DNA from: Bacillota bacterium
GTDB lineage: Bacteria; Bacillota; Clostridia; Christensenellales; Aristaeellaceae
Length of the DNA stretch: 62,536 bases
Assembly: GCA_023411375.1 (NCBI GenBank)
Contig: JAEYOW010000053.1
Coordinates: forward strand, 1-62,536
Direction of reading: 5' to 3'
Shown here one piece after another: positions 7,790-16,643 of the stretch. A program made the position numbers and the translations under genes. The notes under the pieces were generated by a model. The model did not search any database. It saw only the letters and a program-made list of their open reading frames with translations, and had not been told where the DNA came from. Positions within the stretch are counted from its first letter, which is position 1. Each line of letters starts with the position of its first letter.

Positions 7790-8533
7790 TTACCGTCCCG
7801 CCTGCGGCGGAACCTGCAAGCTTTTAAAAATCTCGCACGCCTTTTCCACATGCGACTTTCCCTCGTTAAGATCAATGCCAAAATGGGAGGGAAGCAATGC
7901 GTCGAACCGCAATTTGCATAGCTTTTCAGCTGTAGCTGCGTACTGTGTGATGGAACAGTCCCAGATATTTTGCAGTGTGATCTTGCCGCCCACAAAGATG
8001 GAATCGCCCGCGAACAGATAGCCCCGGCCGTCGCACTCCATCAGGTAGCACATATGCCCGCTGCAGTGGCCCGGTGTATCCACCGCCGTCCACCGGGTAT
8101 TTCCCAATGTGAAGGTTTCGCCGTTCCCGATCGTTTCTACCGGGCATGGCCTAAACCGGTAATCCGGCGGATATAGTCCGGCCCTGATAGCCCCCTCCAG
8201 CGCGATGGCGGCGGTGTCGCCCCCGCTAACATAGCGCGCGCAATCGGCATGCGCCCGGACAGGCGCGCCCGTTTTTTCATGCAGATAGAACGCGTTGCCT
8301 GAATGGTCCGCATGGCCGTGCGTCAGCAAAATCAACCGCACGTCCGAAGGCTTAAACCCGCACGCGCGCACGCCCTCCAACGGCGCGCGGCCCTCCGGGC
8401 CCACGCCCGCGTCCACCAGCACCAGGCCGTCGCCCGTATCCACCAGGTATACATCGCAGTCAAACGGGTCGGACAGGTTACTTCCCGGCCTGCCGCTGGC
8501 GACGACCGAAAGAAAACCGTTCAGGCGAATCAT
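7790..8533 (-). CDS. Metallo-beta-lactamase-fold hydrolase
   Basis: A 247-residue MBL-fold protein with the binuclear zinc motif HGHADH (72-77), further histidines in DTPGHCSGH, and an aspartate in LFAGDS. Family members include glyoxalase II, lactonases and other thioester or ester hydrolases. The start is set by AAAGGAGG upstream of MIRLNGFL; 20 codons of open frame upstream belong to the preceding gene. Its ATG overlaps the stop of the preceding TIM-barrel-like gene (ATGA), implying translational coupling. A lactonase or glyoxalase-like role in the same pathway is plausible, not shown. Confidence 0.85.
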   Translation of the reverse strand: MIRLNGFLSVVASGRPGSNLSDPFDCDVYLVDTGDGLVLVDAGVGPEGRAPLEGVRACGFKPSDVRLILLTHGHADHSGNAFYLHEKTGAPVRAHADCARYVSGGDTAAIALEGAIRAGLYPPDYRFRPCPVETIGNGETFTLGNTRWTAVDTPGHCSGHMCYLMECDGRGYLFAGDSIFVGGKITLQNIWDCSITQYAATAEKLCKLRFDALLPSHFGIDLNEGKSHVEKACEIFKSLQVPPQAGR

Positions 8534-9720
8534 TCCGCGCCGCCTCCTTTCACGCCCGCCGTCCGGTATGCCTTTTGCATCCAGCCAAGGCACTCCTCCG
8601 TGGCAAGCCCGTAGTTATAACAATAGATATCCTCAACGCCGTCCTTCGCCGCTTCCGCCACTCTGGCGGCGAAGTCCCCCTGCCCCGCATAGCGCGCCCG
8701 CCCCAGATTCAGCGCCAGCGATACCCGCGCATAAGGCGCGTACAGGTTAACGTTGCGCCTGATCAGCGGATAGGTTTCACCCGGCGAATAGCAAAGGGGC
8801 ACAAAGCCGTCCACCACGTCGCCCAGCGCGCTAAAGGAGCTGGCGTCGTAATGCATGCTGTTAATGGCAAACGGAGCGGCGGAAGGAATGTATTCATACA
8901 GGACGTTATGGCTGTGCGCGATGCGCGCCGTCTCCCCCGCCAGCCCGTTCACGCTTTTCATCCTGAACCGCTGGTAGGCGTACAGCTCGGGATATTCCAG
9001 AAATAGCTGGAGCACCTGCGCGTCCCCGCTGCCCTCATACGTCGTATCAGCCGAAAGCAACCGCGCAAGCAGCATTTTTGCAACGTTTCGCGCCGCCTCC
9101 GCGTCCACGTCCGCATCCCGCGCCGCATTCATACACTGCGGGCAAAAGCAGAGCGACAGCAGATACTGTACGGCGGGCGTCAGGCGCGCAAGTGAAAACT
9201 CATGGTGACGGCCATGGAAGGCTTGCATCCAGCACTCCGTTTCCATTATCACGCGCGTGGGCGCAAGGGTTTCAATCACATCCTCCAGTATGGCCCCGGC
9301 ATATTCGCGCACGTCCGGATGGTTTAAGCACAGCGAGGACACATAGCGGTCGCCCCATACGTTTTCCACCGTCGCGTCGGGATACCGCTCCCCCATTTCG
9401 CCGTTATGGAGGTTCACCATCCAGCAGCGCCAGTCAATGCCTTTTTGGGTGCACAGCTCGCGCAGCCTGTCATATACGCCGATAAGCTCTGCTTCCGCGC
9501 GCGGCACCATGCGGCCGTATTTTTCGGGATGAATGGCAAAGGAGGTACCCGCACGCCTGCGCTCCAGAACACGCCCGGCCTTTGGCGCCAGCACGTTACA
9601 CTGGTGATACACGGCGTTAATAGCGATCATGTTACAGCCCAAAGCCTCATAATCTTCAATAAACCGGTCCGGGTTTTCCGCAGCGTCCCACGGATAAACG
9701 AACATGCCAAGGTGAAGCAT
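8530..9720 (-). CDS. Uncharacterised TIM-barrel-like, glycosidase-related protein
   Basis: A 396-residue soluble protein with no signal peptide, family not recognised with confidence. Its features resemble hypothetical glycoside-hydrolase-like barrels: an opening strand LGMFVYPWD, a barrel helix with HPDVREYAGAILEDVIETL, and a MEIECWM-like acidic strand (VIMETECWM). A CFCPQC pair of cysteines sits mid-sequence and a final YCYNYG strand near the C terminus. The start is chosen at MLHLGM behind AGGAGG, dropping 14 upstream codons. It lies between the permease (16 bases away) and the MBL hydrolase (4-base overlap), so it is part of the operon. It could be a cytoplasmic glycosidase or lyase acting on the imported compound. 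Confidence 0.6.
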   Translation of the reverse strand: MLHLGMFVYPWDAAENPDRFIEDYEALGCNMIAINAVYHQCNVLAPKAGRVLERRRAGTSFAIHPEKYGRMVPRAEAELIGVYDRLRELCTQKGIDWRCWMVNLHNGEMGERYPDATVENVWGDRYVSSLCLNHPDVREYAGAILEDVIETLAPTRVIMETECWMQAFHGRHHEFSLARLTPAVQYLLSLCFCPQCMNAARDADVDAEAARNVAKMLLARLLSADTTYEGSGDAQVLQLFLEYPELYAYQRFRMKSVNGLAGETARIAHSHNVLYEYIPSAAPFAINSMHYDASSFSALGDVVDGFVPLCYSPGETYPLIRRNVNLYAPYARVSLALNLGRARYAGQGDFAARVAEAAKDGVEDIYCYNYGLATEECLGWMQKAYRTAGVKGGGAE

Positions 9721-9736
9721 CGCTACGCACCTCCTG

Positions 9737-10684
9737 TCAGACGACCTTCTTCTCCCGACCATAGGCCAGCAGCACGGCCAATATCAGTACGCCCTGAAAA
9801 ATTTCACGCCCAGCGTTTGACATTTTCATTACATTCAGAATATCCCTAAGAAGGATCATCAGCATGGTGCCCGCGATCAGCCCGGCAAACTTGCCCTTGC
9901 CGCCGATGATGGAAATGCCGCCGATCACCACCGCCGCGATGGACATAAGTTGGTACTGCTGACCGATGGTCAGGTAGGTGCTGCCCATATTGCCCAGAAT
10001 CAGCAGCCCGCCGATGCCGGCGCACAGGCTGGATACACAGTATACCAGGTATTTGGTGGCGACCACATTGACGCCGTTTAACTTCGCGGCCGCCTCGTTG
10101 GTGCCAACGGCATAGATATGCCGGCCATACTTGGTCTTGTTCATCAAAAGCAGACCCAGCGCGAGAAACAGCATCCACACGAACACCGCGTTTGGCAGCC
10201 CAAGCGGTTTGCCCTTGCAAAGCCACTTGATTACCTCGCCGCAACCGCTGGGTGGGGTGCCGTCCGTCCAGATCAGCATTCCGCCTTCCAGCAGGCTCAG
10301 CATTGCAAGCGTCATAATGATGGGTGGGATGCGCAGAAAGTTGATACACGTCGCGTTAATTGCGCCCACCAGCATGGAAACCAGCAGCGCCATGGCGATG
10401 GCTGCGCCGTCCCCCCACTGGGCCTTGACGCAGGCCGCCGCAACCACGCTGGAAAGCGTGACGACGTTGGAAACCGACAGGTCGATACCGCCGGAAATAA
10501 TACACACCGCCTGCCCGATGACAATCATCCCCACATACGCCGCCGTTTTGAGGAAGGTAGCGTTGTGGTTCCAGGTATCAAAGCCCGGAATGAACAGGAT
10601 TGTGCCCAGCCACGTAAGAATCAGTACCACAAACGCGAGAAAAGTCGGGTCCCTCCATTGTTTTTTAAGGTTAGCGGCATTCAC
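9737..10684 (-). CDS. Ribose-type ABC transporter permease (second)
   Basis: A 315-residue BPD_transp_2 (RbsC-like) inner-membrane permease with about eight to ten hydrophobic segments. It contains VIGQAVCIISGGIDLSVSN and the cytoplasmic coupling stretch AVGTNEAAAKLNGVN. It starts with GTG, whose GTGA overlaps the TGA of the other permease. Together with the partner permease, the duplicated ATPase and the binding protein it forms one complete importer. The family normally carries pentoses, hexoses or related polar solutes. Confidence 0.92.
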   Translation of the reverse strand: MNAANLKKQWRDPTFLAFVVLILTWLGTILFIPGFDTWNHNATFLKTAAYVGMIVIGQAVCIISGGIDLSVSNVVTLSSVVAAACVKAQWGDGAAIAMALLVSMLVGAINATCINFLRIPPIIMTLAMLSLLEGGMLIWTDGTPPSGCGEVIKWLCKGKPLGLPNAVFVWMLFLALGLLLMNKTKYGRHIYAVGTNEAAAKLNGVNVVATKYLVYCVSSLCAGIGGLLILGNMGSTYLTIGQQYQLMSIAAVVIGGISIIGGKGKFAGLIAGTMLMILLRDILNVMKMSNAGREIFQGVLILAVLLAYGREKKVV

Positions 10685-11652
10685 GCCCTGTCACCGCCCT
10701 TTCGATAGTAGCTGATCGCCTTAAAGCCGATCGCGGCAATCAGAATCAGGCCCTGGACCACATATTGCCAGAAGGCGTTCATGCCGGTAAAGAACAGAAG
10801 GTTGACCAGCGCCGTAAAGATGAACGCGCCCATAACCGCGCCCTTCATCTGCCCGACGCCGCCCAGAAAGCTGACGCCGCCCAGCACAGCCGCGGCCACG
10901 GAGTTCATCTGGTAGGACACGCCGATGGTGGGATCGCCCGAGCTGATCTGCCCGGTAAGCAACAGCCCGGCAATGCCCAGAAAAACGCCGCTGACCAGAT
11001 ACGCCGTCAGCTTCGCGCGCTGCACGTTCAGTCCGCTTTCGTAGGCGGCGCGCGGATTTCCGCCCACGGCATAGATATCCAGACCGGGCTTGGTGGTCTT
11101 AAACAGCTTCCAAAGCAGCAGCGACAGCGCCACAATAACAATGGCCGGCGGAAAAAAGCTGCCGCCGCTCAAAAATGCGGTAAAATCGGGGTTTACATAC
11201 CCTCCGGGGGACGGCAGAACGGTCAGCGCCACGCCCTTCCAAATGTAGGAAAAGGCGAGCGTAACGATAATATCCGGCAGACGTCCATATACCACGACGA
11301 CGCCCATGATAAGACCGACCAACGCACCCGCGCCCAATGTGCATACGATACCCTGAACCATGCCCAGCGCGCCGGGCGCCATGGTTGTGGCGCAAACCGC
11401 CGTCATCAGGGACATGGCCGTGCCCAACGCAAGATTGATGCCCCCCACCAGCATGCACGCGGCCTGGCTCATGGCGCAAAGCATCAGCGGAGCGTACTGA
11501 AGCGAAAGCGACCACAGCCGGTTGCCGGAGGAGAAAATTTGCGGATCAACGGCTACCGTCGCTACGAAAAAAAGAAAAAAGGTGACGTATACGGACAGGA
11601 TTTTACGCACCTGCCCGGGCAATCCCTTCAACAGGCCTTGCTTTTGTTTCAT
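10681..11652 (-). CDS. Ribose-type ABC transporter permease (first)
   Basis: A 323-residue BPD_transp_2 permease, similar in layout to its neighbour, with MLVGGINLALGTAMS and AVGGNPRAAYESGLN as the characteristic segments. Its ATG overlaps the stop of the ATPase gene (ATGA), so all three are translationally coupled. Two non-identical permeases imply a heterodimeric channel. Confidence 0.92.
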   Translation of the reverse strand: MKQKQGLLKGLPGQVRKILSVYVTFFLFFVATVAVDPQIFSSGNRLWSLSLQYAPLMLCAMSQAACMLVGGINLALGTAMSLMTAVCATTMAPGALGMVQGIVCTLGAGALVGLIMGVVVVYGRLPDIIVTLAFSYIWKGVALTVLPSPGGYVNPDFTAFLSGGSFFPPAIVIVALSLLLWKLFKTTKPGLDIYAVGGNPRAAYESGLNVQRAKLTAYLVSGVFLGIAGLLLTGQISSGDPTIGVSYQMNSVAAAVLGGVSFLGGVGQMKGAVMGAFIFTALVNLLFFTGMNAFWQYVVQGLILIAAIGFKAISYYRKGGDRA

Positions 11653-13172
11653 ACGGATTCCTTTCTGAACACGGAAGCCTTAATCAACGATTCCTCCGTA
11701 ATCTCATCGCCGATCAGCTCCGCGTTAATTTCGTTTTCGTAGATCGTCAGCACCCGGGTGCACATGCTCAAAAGCTCGATAGTATCGGAGGAAATCATGA
11801 CGATACTCACGCCCTCCCCGGCCAGGTCATGCAACGTTTCATAAATTTCGTGCTTGGTAACCACGTCGATGCCGCGGGTAGGCTCGTTAAGCAGCAGAAC
11901 CCGCGGGTTGCGGGAAAGCCATTTGGACAGCACGATTTTTTGCTGGTTGCCGCCCGAAAGCTCGCTTACCAGCTGCTGAAAGGAACGAAACTTAATGGAA
12001 AACCGCCTGCGTGCGTTTTCGCAGAGCTCCGTTTCCCGCTTGCGACGAATGATGCCCAGCTTGCCCGACACCAGCTCCAGGCTGGCAAAGCTCATATTAA
12101 AGCGGATAGGATGGGTAACGAACAGGCCGTCTACCTTGCGTTCGGCCGGCAGGTAGACAATACCTTGATTCATCGCCGCCCTGGGGCTAGAAAACGCAAC
12201 CGGTTTCCCGTCCAGCCTAAGCGCGCCGCCATTTACCCGTTTGATGCCGAAAAGAACCTCCAGAAAGGATTGCTGGCCCTGCCCCTGAAGGCCGCCGATG
12301 CCCAGGATTTCCCCCTTATGAAGACAAAAGGAGGCATCCATGGTTTTGGAAAAGCGCAGGTGCTCCGCCTCCAGTATTTTAGGCGCTGCGAGAATTTGCC
12401 GCGCGTCCGGCTTTTGGGGAAACTGTTTGGCTACGGGGCGCCCGGTCATCAGCGCGACGAGGCCGTCCTCGTCATAGTCGTTGACGCCGCACTCCGCCAC
12501 TTGTTGGCCGTCCTTCATGACGGTCATCGTATCGCAGATTTCCGCCACTTCATGCTGGCGGTGGGAAATAAAAATCAGCATCATGCCCCGCGCCTTGGCC
12601 TCGCGCAGCTTGTCAAAAACAATTTTAACCTGCGCGTCGTCCAGGGCGGAGGTAGCCTCGTCCAGCACCAAAAGCTTCGGCCGCTGATAAATCGCTTTGC
12701 CAAACTCCAGCATTTGGCGTTCCGCCATGCTTAGCTCGCTGGCCTCCTGATCCGGCCGGATATGGGTGAGCCCGATGTCCGCAAGCAAAGATACGGTCTC
12801 CCGCTTCATTTGCTTTGTATCCAGCAGCACGCCTTTCAGCTTTTCACAACCCAGAAAGATATTCTGGGCAACCGTCAGCACTGGGTTGATGCTCAGCTCC
12901 TGATGTACGGTCAGAATACCCAGCTTTTTCGCGAGCAACGGCGTCAGATGGGGGTATTCCTTTCCCTCCACGCTGATAGCGCCCTCATCATGCTGGTAAA
13001 TACCCGTCAGTAAATTGATCAGCGTGCTCTTGCCGGCGCCATTTTCGCCTACGAGCGCGTGATACTGTCCCGGGCGCAGCTCCAGGCTTACGCCGGACAA
13101 AACCCTGTTGCCGGCAAAGGACTTGCTTACTTTCCGCGCCGCAAGGAACGGCTGTTGTGTCTCTTTTATCAT
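11649..13172 (-). CDS. Sugar-type ABC transporter ATP-binding protein (RbsA/MglA family)
   Basis: A 507-residue protein with two fused nucleotide-binding domains. The first Walker A is GENGAGKST at 42-50, with an atypical signature LSMAERQ and Walker B LLVLDEATSALD. The second domain has the usual degenerate Walker A, a signature LSGGNQQK and LLLNEPTRGID. This asymmetry is the rule in RbsA. A GTG/ATG choice exists: GGGAG sits 8 nt before the ATG of MIKETQQ, so this start is preferred over one five codons upstream. It powers the two downstream permeases. Confidence 0.93.
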   Translation of the reverse strand: MIKETQQPFLAARKVSKSFAGNRVLSGVSLELRPGQYHALVGENGAGKSTLINLLTGIYQHDEGAISVEGKEYPHLTPLLAKKLGILTVHQELSINPVLTVAQNIFLGCEKLKGVLLDTKQMKRETVSLLADIGLTHIRPDQEASELSMAERQMLEFGKAIYQRPKLLVLDEATSALDDAQVKIVFDKLREAKARGMMLIFISHRQHEVAEICDTMTVMKDGQQVAECGVNDYDEDGLVALMTGRPVAKQFPQKPDARQILAAPKILEAEHLRFSKTMDASFCLHKGEILGIGGLQGQGQQSFLEVLFGIKRVNGGALRLDGKPVAFSSPRAAMNQGIVYLPAERKVDGLFVTHPIRFNMSFASLELVSGKLGIIRRKRETELCENARRRFSIKFRSFQQLVSELSGGNQQKIVLSKWLSRNPRVLLLNEPTRGIDVVTKHEIYETLHDLAGEGVSIVMISSDTIELLSMCTRVLTIYENEINAELIGDEITEESLIKASVFRKESV

Positions 13173-13538
13173 GATCGTTACTCCCATTCGCCCCGGCTGG
13201 CCGGGCGATATGCTTGATAACCGTCAAATCCGCGTTGATAAACACTTGCGGCACATAGCGGCGTCGCCGCGCGCGGATGAAACAGAATGTCATTTCTGTG
13301 GTTTTTATAGTGAGGCTGTGTTCCGAAAGCGCAACGGAACGTGCTTCTGGAGGAGCCGGAGGGGCTTGTCCCCTCCGGCTTTTACCTGTATGCAACCCTT
13401 GCGGGTGATTTAAAGGGCCGTAACCGCCATGCCCCGGACATGCGCCGTAACGGTCGGTAATACGGTGGTTCAGCCGGAATCGCACGTCCCGAATTATGAA
13501 TTCGGTAGGTGGGACCGCTCAAAGCTTTTTCGACGTTT
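13173..13538 (-). other. 366-bp intercistronic region between binding protein and ATPase
   Basis: No credible coding frame was found here. The stretch contains the perfect 27-nt hairpin at 13354-13380. A gap of this size exactly after the binding-protein gene is common in ABC operons, where the binding protein must be made in excess over the membrane parts. Confidence 0.6.
13354..13380 (-). repeat. Perfect 11-bp GC-rich hairpin after the binding-protein gene
   Basis: AGCCGGAGGGG and CCCCTCCGGCT flank a five-base loop. On the minus strand no T-run follows, so it is more likely a 3'-end-stabilising or attenuating stem than a full terminator. It would let the binding-protein message outlive the rest of the transcript. 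Confidence 0.65.
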
Positions 13539-14540
13539 TTACTCCGCCGCCAGCATGGAAACATACTGCTCGTCGGTCAACGGATCGCAGAGGTAATAGT
13601 CGTCAGGCAGATCGTTGGGGATATAGTCGGCAATGTTATCGTTGGTAATAACAGGGCGGGAGAGGAGGTAGTTTTCCTTATACTTCTCGCCGTTGAGAAT
13701 CTTGACGCACAGATCCAGCGCCAGAGCACCCTCCCAGTTTGGCTCGCCGATAGCGATGGATGAGAAGCCCGCATCCAGGTTTTCATACCACAATTTTACA
13801 AAGGCGTTGTAGTTCTCGCCGGTGATCGGAACCATAGGACGTCCATTCTCCACCAGCGCCTTCAGGGACGCGCTGGCCAGAGAGCCTCCCAGCGCTAAAA
13901 CGCCGTCAAATTCATAAGCGTCCATGACGGGGGTAATCATTTCCAAGGCGGGAGCCTCATTGTACTCGCTGTTCAGAGTGGTTACAACCTCGATGTCCGG
14001 ATAATTGGCCAGAACAGATTCGGCGCCCTTTTGGCGCAGATCGCTGGTAGCGACGCCGGCGGGACCGGAGAACATGATGATCTTGCCCTTGCCCTCAAGC
14101 TTATCGCACAGCCACTGGGCGCAAGTCGCGCCGTATTCCTCATCGGAAGTCGCCAGCACGGAGGTGACCTTGGTAGTAACCAGGGAATTGGTGTTGACGA
14201 CCACAACGCCCTTTGCCATGGCCTCATCCACAGCATTGTTAAGCGCGGTCGCGGAACCGGCGATAATGATGATAGCGTCATAACCCTCGGCGACCATGTT
14301 CTGAATATCGGAAATCTGCTTGGAGTTGTCGCCGTTGGCGTTGGCAAGGTACAGCTCGTCCACCACGCCCTTTTCCTTCCAATATTCAACGCGGGTATCA
14401 AGCATTCCCTTCATCTGCTGCATCCATGACGGGGTGAGATAGATGTCGGAGAAGCCGATCTTGTAGCCTTCACCAAGCGCAACCGCGCTTACGGACAGGA
14501 TCAGAGCCAGGGTCAGAAGCACTGCGAGGATCTTTTTCAT
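13539..14540 (-). CDS. Ribose-type ABC transporter substrate-binding protein
   Basis: A 333-residue periplasmic-binding-protein-like (Peripla_BP_4) receptor for the downstream importer. MKKILAVLLTLALILSVSAVALG is a standard signal peptide; no lipobox cysteine is evident, so the membrane anchor, if any, is unclear. The mature part has two Rossmann-like lobes, with IGFSDIYLTPSWMQQMKG at the start and repeated beta-alpha units. The start is fixed by GAAAGGAG before MKKILAV; 33 upstream codons are rejected. The ligand cannot be read from sequence, but the fold prefers sugars, sugar acids and autoinducer-2-like molecules. Confidence 0.9.
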   Translation of the reverse strand: MKKILAVLLTLALILSVSAVALGEGYKIGFSDIYLTPSWMQQMKGMLDTRVEYWKEKGVVDELYLANANGDNSKQISDIQNMVAEGYDAIIIIAGSATALNNAVDEAMAKGVVVVNTNSLVTTKVTSVLATSDEEYGATCAQWLCDKLEGKGKIIMFSGPAGVATSDLRQKGAESVLANYPDIEVVTTLNSEYNEAPALEMITPVMDAYEFDGVLALGGSLASASLKALVENGRPMVPITGENYNAFVKLWYENLDAGFSSIAIGEPNWEGALALDLCVKILNGEKYKENYLLSRPVITNDNIADYIPNDLPDDYYLCDPLTDEQYVSMLAAE

Positions 14541-14645
14541 GGGGATTCTCCTTTCAATTTGGGTTTTCCGGGTTTTACCGCGCACACGCGCATACGCGGT
14601 TATTTTTTCCTCCGCATCGGGAGGGTTTCCCCTTTTCAAAAGCGC

Positions 14646-15791
14646 TTACTCTTCTGTAAGGCAATGACAGTAGAATTGAAACGCCTGCTCCAGCTGGCTT
14701 CGCGCCACAAACTCATTTGTGGTGTGCGCCTGTGCGATCGAGCCGGGGCCATACAGAATTGCCTGATAGCCGGCAGCCGTAAACTGGCTTAAGTCGCAGC
14801 AGGCCGGGAAGCCCGCAACCACAGCATCCCTTTTAAAACTCCGGACAAAGCAGCCGCGCGCCCAGCGTACAATGGCGCTGTCTCCATCCACACTGCCGGC
14901 CGCGACGTCAATGTACGGCGTCATTTCCAAAGTGGCTCCCTGCTGGAGGCCGCCCGCCTCATCCACTTTTGTCCGAATGGCCTTTTCAAACTCCTCAGCC
15001 GTATCGCCAACGCCCGGGCGGCAGTCCACGATCAACTCGCACCTGTCGGGAACAATGTTATCCTTTGTTCCGGCGCTCACCATTGTGCAGCACAGGGTCG
15101 GCGGAGGCAGCACAGGGTGCGGCCTTGCCTTCAAATCCTCATTAACAAGCCGGACAGCCTCAATTACGCGGGCCATGTTCTCCACGGCGTTGACGCCCTT
15201 GTCCGGCGCACCTGCGTGGCAGGATATTCCACGCGCGCATACCCTGAAGCGGATGGCTCCTCGGTGCGCGATATGGATTTCATTCTGTGTGGGTTCTCCG
15301 ATCACCACATAGCGCACGTTTTCCGGCACAAGCATGTTAAGCAGCGTCCGGGTACCCTGTCCATAGATTTCCTCGTCCGCCACAAAGGCAAGCCTGAAAG
15401 CCCTTGTGCCTTCGCCGTGCCGCCTGGCCCAGATCGCGGCGGCCATCATCGCGGCAATGCCGCCCTTCATGTCGCATGTGCCGCGGCCATAAAACCTGCC
15501 GTCTCTCTCCACGGCCTCAAAGGGCGGCGTGTCCCATCCCGTCCCCTCCGGCACCACATCCAAATGCCCGGTGAGCAGGATTGCGGGCCCATCTCCCCCG
15601 CACAGGGTGGAAACCACATTGGCCCGCATATCGCCAACCGGCGTCAGCCCGCATTCGATACCATGCCGTGCAAGCGTCGCCGCAATATAGTCCGCCGCAA
15701 CCCGCTCATCTCCCGGCGGATTGACCGTCCTTAGCGCGACCAGTTCCTTCAAAAAGCTGACGCAGAGCTCAAATTCTCCGCTGTCCGGCAT
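14646..15791 (-). CDS. M20-family peptidase/deacylase (ArgE/DapE-like)
   Basis: A 381-residue binuclear zinc hydrolase. Metal ligands His76 in TGHLDVVP and Asp107 in GTCDMKGG, the general base Glu140 and Glu141 in VADEE, then IGEPT and the C-terminal histidine in AQAHTTNEF are all present. The central dimerisation domain follows HRGAIRF. The family removes acyl groups from amino acids (ArgE, DapE, CPG2, aminoacylase). As the first enzyme gene after the regulator, it may cleave an amide or peptide bond in the imported substrate, complementary to the D-aminoacylase. Preceded by AGGGGATAAGC. Confidence 0.88.
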   Translation of the reverse strand: MPDSGEFELCVSFLKELVALRTVNPPGDERVAADYIAATLARHGIECGLTPVGDMRANVVSTLCGGDGPAILLTGHLDVVPEGTGWDTPPFEAVERDGRFYGRGTCDMKGGIAAMMAAAIWARRHGEGTRAFRLAFVADEEIYGQGTRTLLNMLVPENVRYVVIGEPTQNEIHIAHRGAIRFRVCARGISCHAGAPDKGVNAVENMARVIEAVRLVNEDLKARPHPVLPPPTLCCTMVSAGTKDNIVPDRCELIVDCRPGVGDTAEEFEKAIRTKVDEAGGLQQGATLEMTPYIDVAAGSVDGDSAIVRWARGCFVRSFKRDAVVAGFPACCDLSQFTAAGYQAILYGPGSIAQAHTTNEFVARSQLEQAFQFYCHCLTEE

Positions 15792-15814
15792 GCTTATCCC
15801 CTGCTTTCCCGGCG

Positions 15815-16522
15815 CTATGCCTGCGTTCCCTTGTCGGACGGCTCGTCCGCCTTTCCGTTTACCTTACGGATGGCGTCGAGGTAATTATAAAGCGTAAACT
15901 TGGAAATACCTAAAAACTCGCATACGCGGTCGCCGGATTTTGAGATGACGAAAGTCCCTTTATCGTCAAGATATTTAAGAAAACGCTGTTTATCCTCCCG
16001 ATCCATAAGCGTAAGCGGTTTACCTACGTAGGAAAGCGCCGTCTGAAGCATATATTCCAACAGCTCGTTAATATTGTTGAAAAATACCTCCTTGATTTCA
16101 TGTTCGGACTGCTCCGCTTCCTCATGCGGAAGAAAATACTTGTTTTCTTCCCGCAAAAACGCCTCCATTTTGACTGATTCCGTAATATCCTTATTAATAC
16201 ATATGGAACCGATCACCCGGCCATCATCGTCACGAATGAACATGCTGGAGGAACGAAGAATCTTTCCCTCCCTGGTATGAGTCACGTAGTTATAACGGTC
16301 CCCGTTCTCAACGGTGCCCCGAAGCACCTCCAGGCCCAGGTTGCTTCCGCAGTCGCCAACTTTACGGTTGGTAACATGGCCGTTACGGATATCCACAATC
16401 GTATGGTCGTAGCCTTTGGTAAGGTCATGCAGCACAATTTCATCGTTCACGCTCATTTGGGATTCAAGCATATCCAGCAATTGCGTAAAAAACGGACGTT
16501 CTTCATCAATGGATCTCATCAT
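15815..16522 (-). CDS. YheO/DauR-type PAS-HTH transcriptional regulator
   Basis: A 235-residue regulator. Residues about 8-117 resemble the YheO-like PAS_6 domain (EIVLHDL near the start, IGSICINKDITE near its end). Residues about 165-225 contain the C-terminal helix-turn-helix of this family (DRVCEFLGISKFTLYNYLD). DauR, the D-arginine catabolism repressor, belongs to the same family, which fits a D-amino-acid-linked operon. It is the first gene after the promoter at 16572-16600. GGGAGG precedes two adjacent ATGs, and either may be used. Effector and operator are unknown, though a palindrome lies upstream. Confidence 0.85.
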   Translation of the reverse strand: MMRSIDEERPFFTQLLDMLESQMSVNDEIVLHDLTKGYDHTIVDIRNGHVTNRKVGDCGSNLGLEVLRGTVENGDRYNYVTHTREGKILRSSSMFIRDDDGRVIGSICINKDITESVKMEAFLREENKYFLPHEEAEQSEHEIKEVFFNNINELLEYMLQTALSYVGKPLTLMDREDKQRFLKYLDDKGTFVISKSGDRVCEFLGISKFTLYNYLDAIRKVNGKADEPSDKGTQA

Positions 16523-16571
16523 GTCCTCCCTATTGACATTATATCTAACATTTCATCATTTCTATGTCCAC

Positions 16572-16600
16572 ATTCTAACATATTTTTTGATGTGTGTAAA
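16572..16600 (-). promoter_or_regulatory. Sigma-A promoter of the 13-gene operon
   Basis: Minus strand TTTACA (16595-16600), 17-base spacer, TAGAAT (16572-16577), in an AT-rich stretch that contrasts with the surrounding GC-rich DNA. It is placed about 50 bases before the regulator start codon. Confidence 0.7.
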
Positions 16601-16629
16601 GATATTTTCGCAATAAAATTTTGATTTTG

Positions 16630-16643
16630 TTTGATATATCAAA
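16630..16643. promoter_or_regulatory. 14-bp perfect palindrome, candidate operator
   Basis: TTTGATATATCAAA reads the same on both strands and lies about 30 bases upstream of the -35 box of the operon promoter. The position suits an activator or an upstream repressor-loop site, possibly for the YheO-type regulator. AT-richness makes chance occurrence possible. The rest of 16644-16959 contains no gene that can be supported. Confidence 0.4.
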
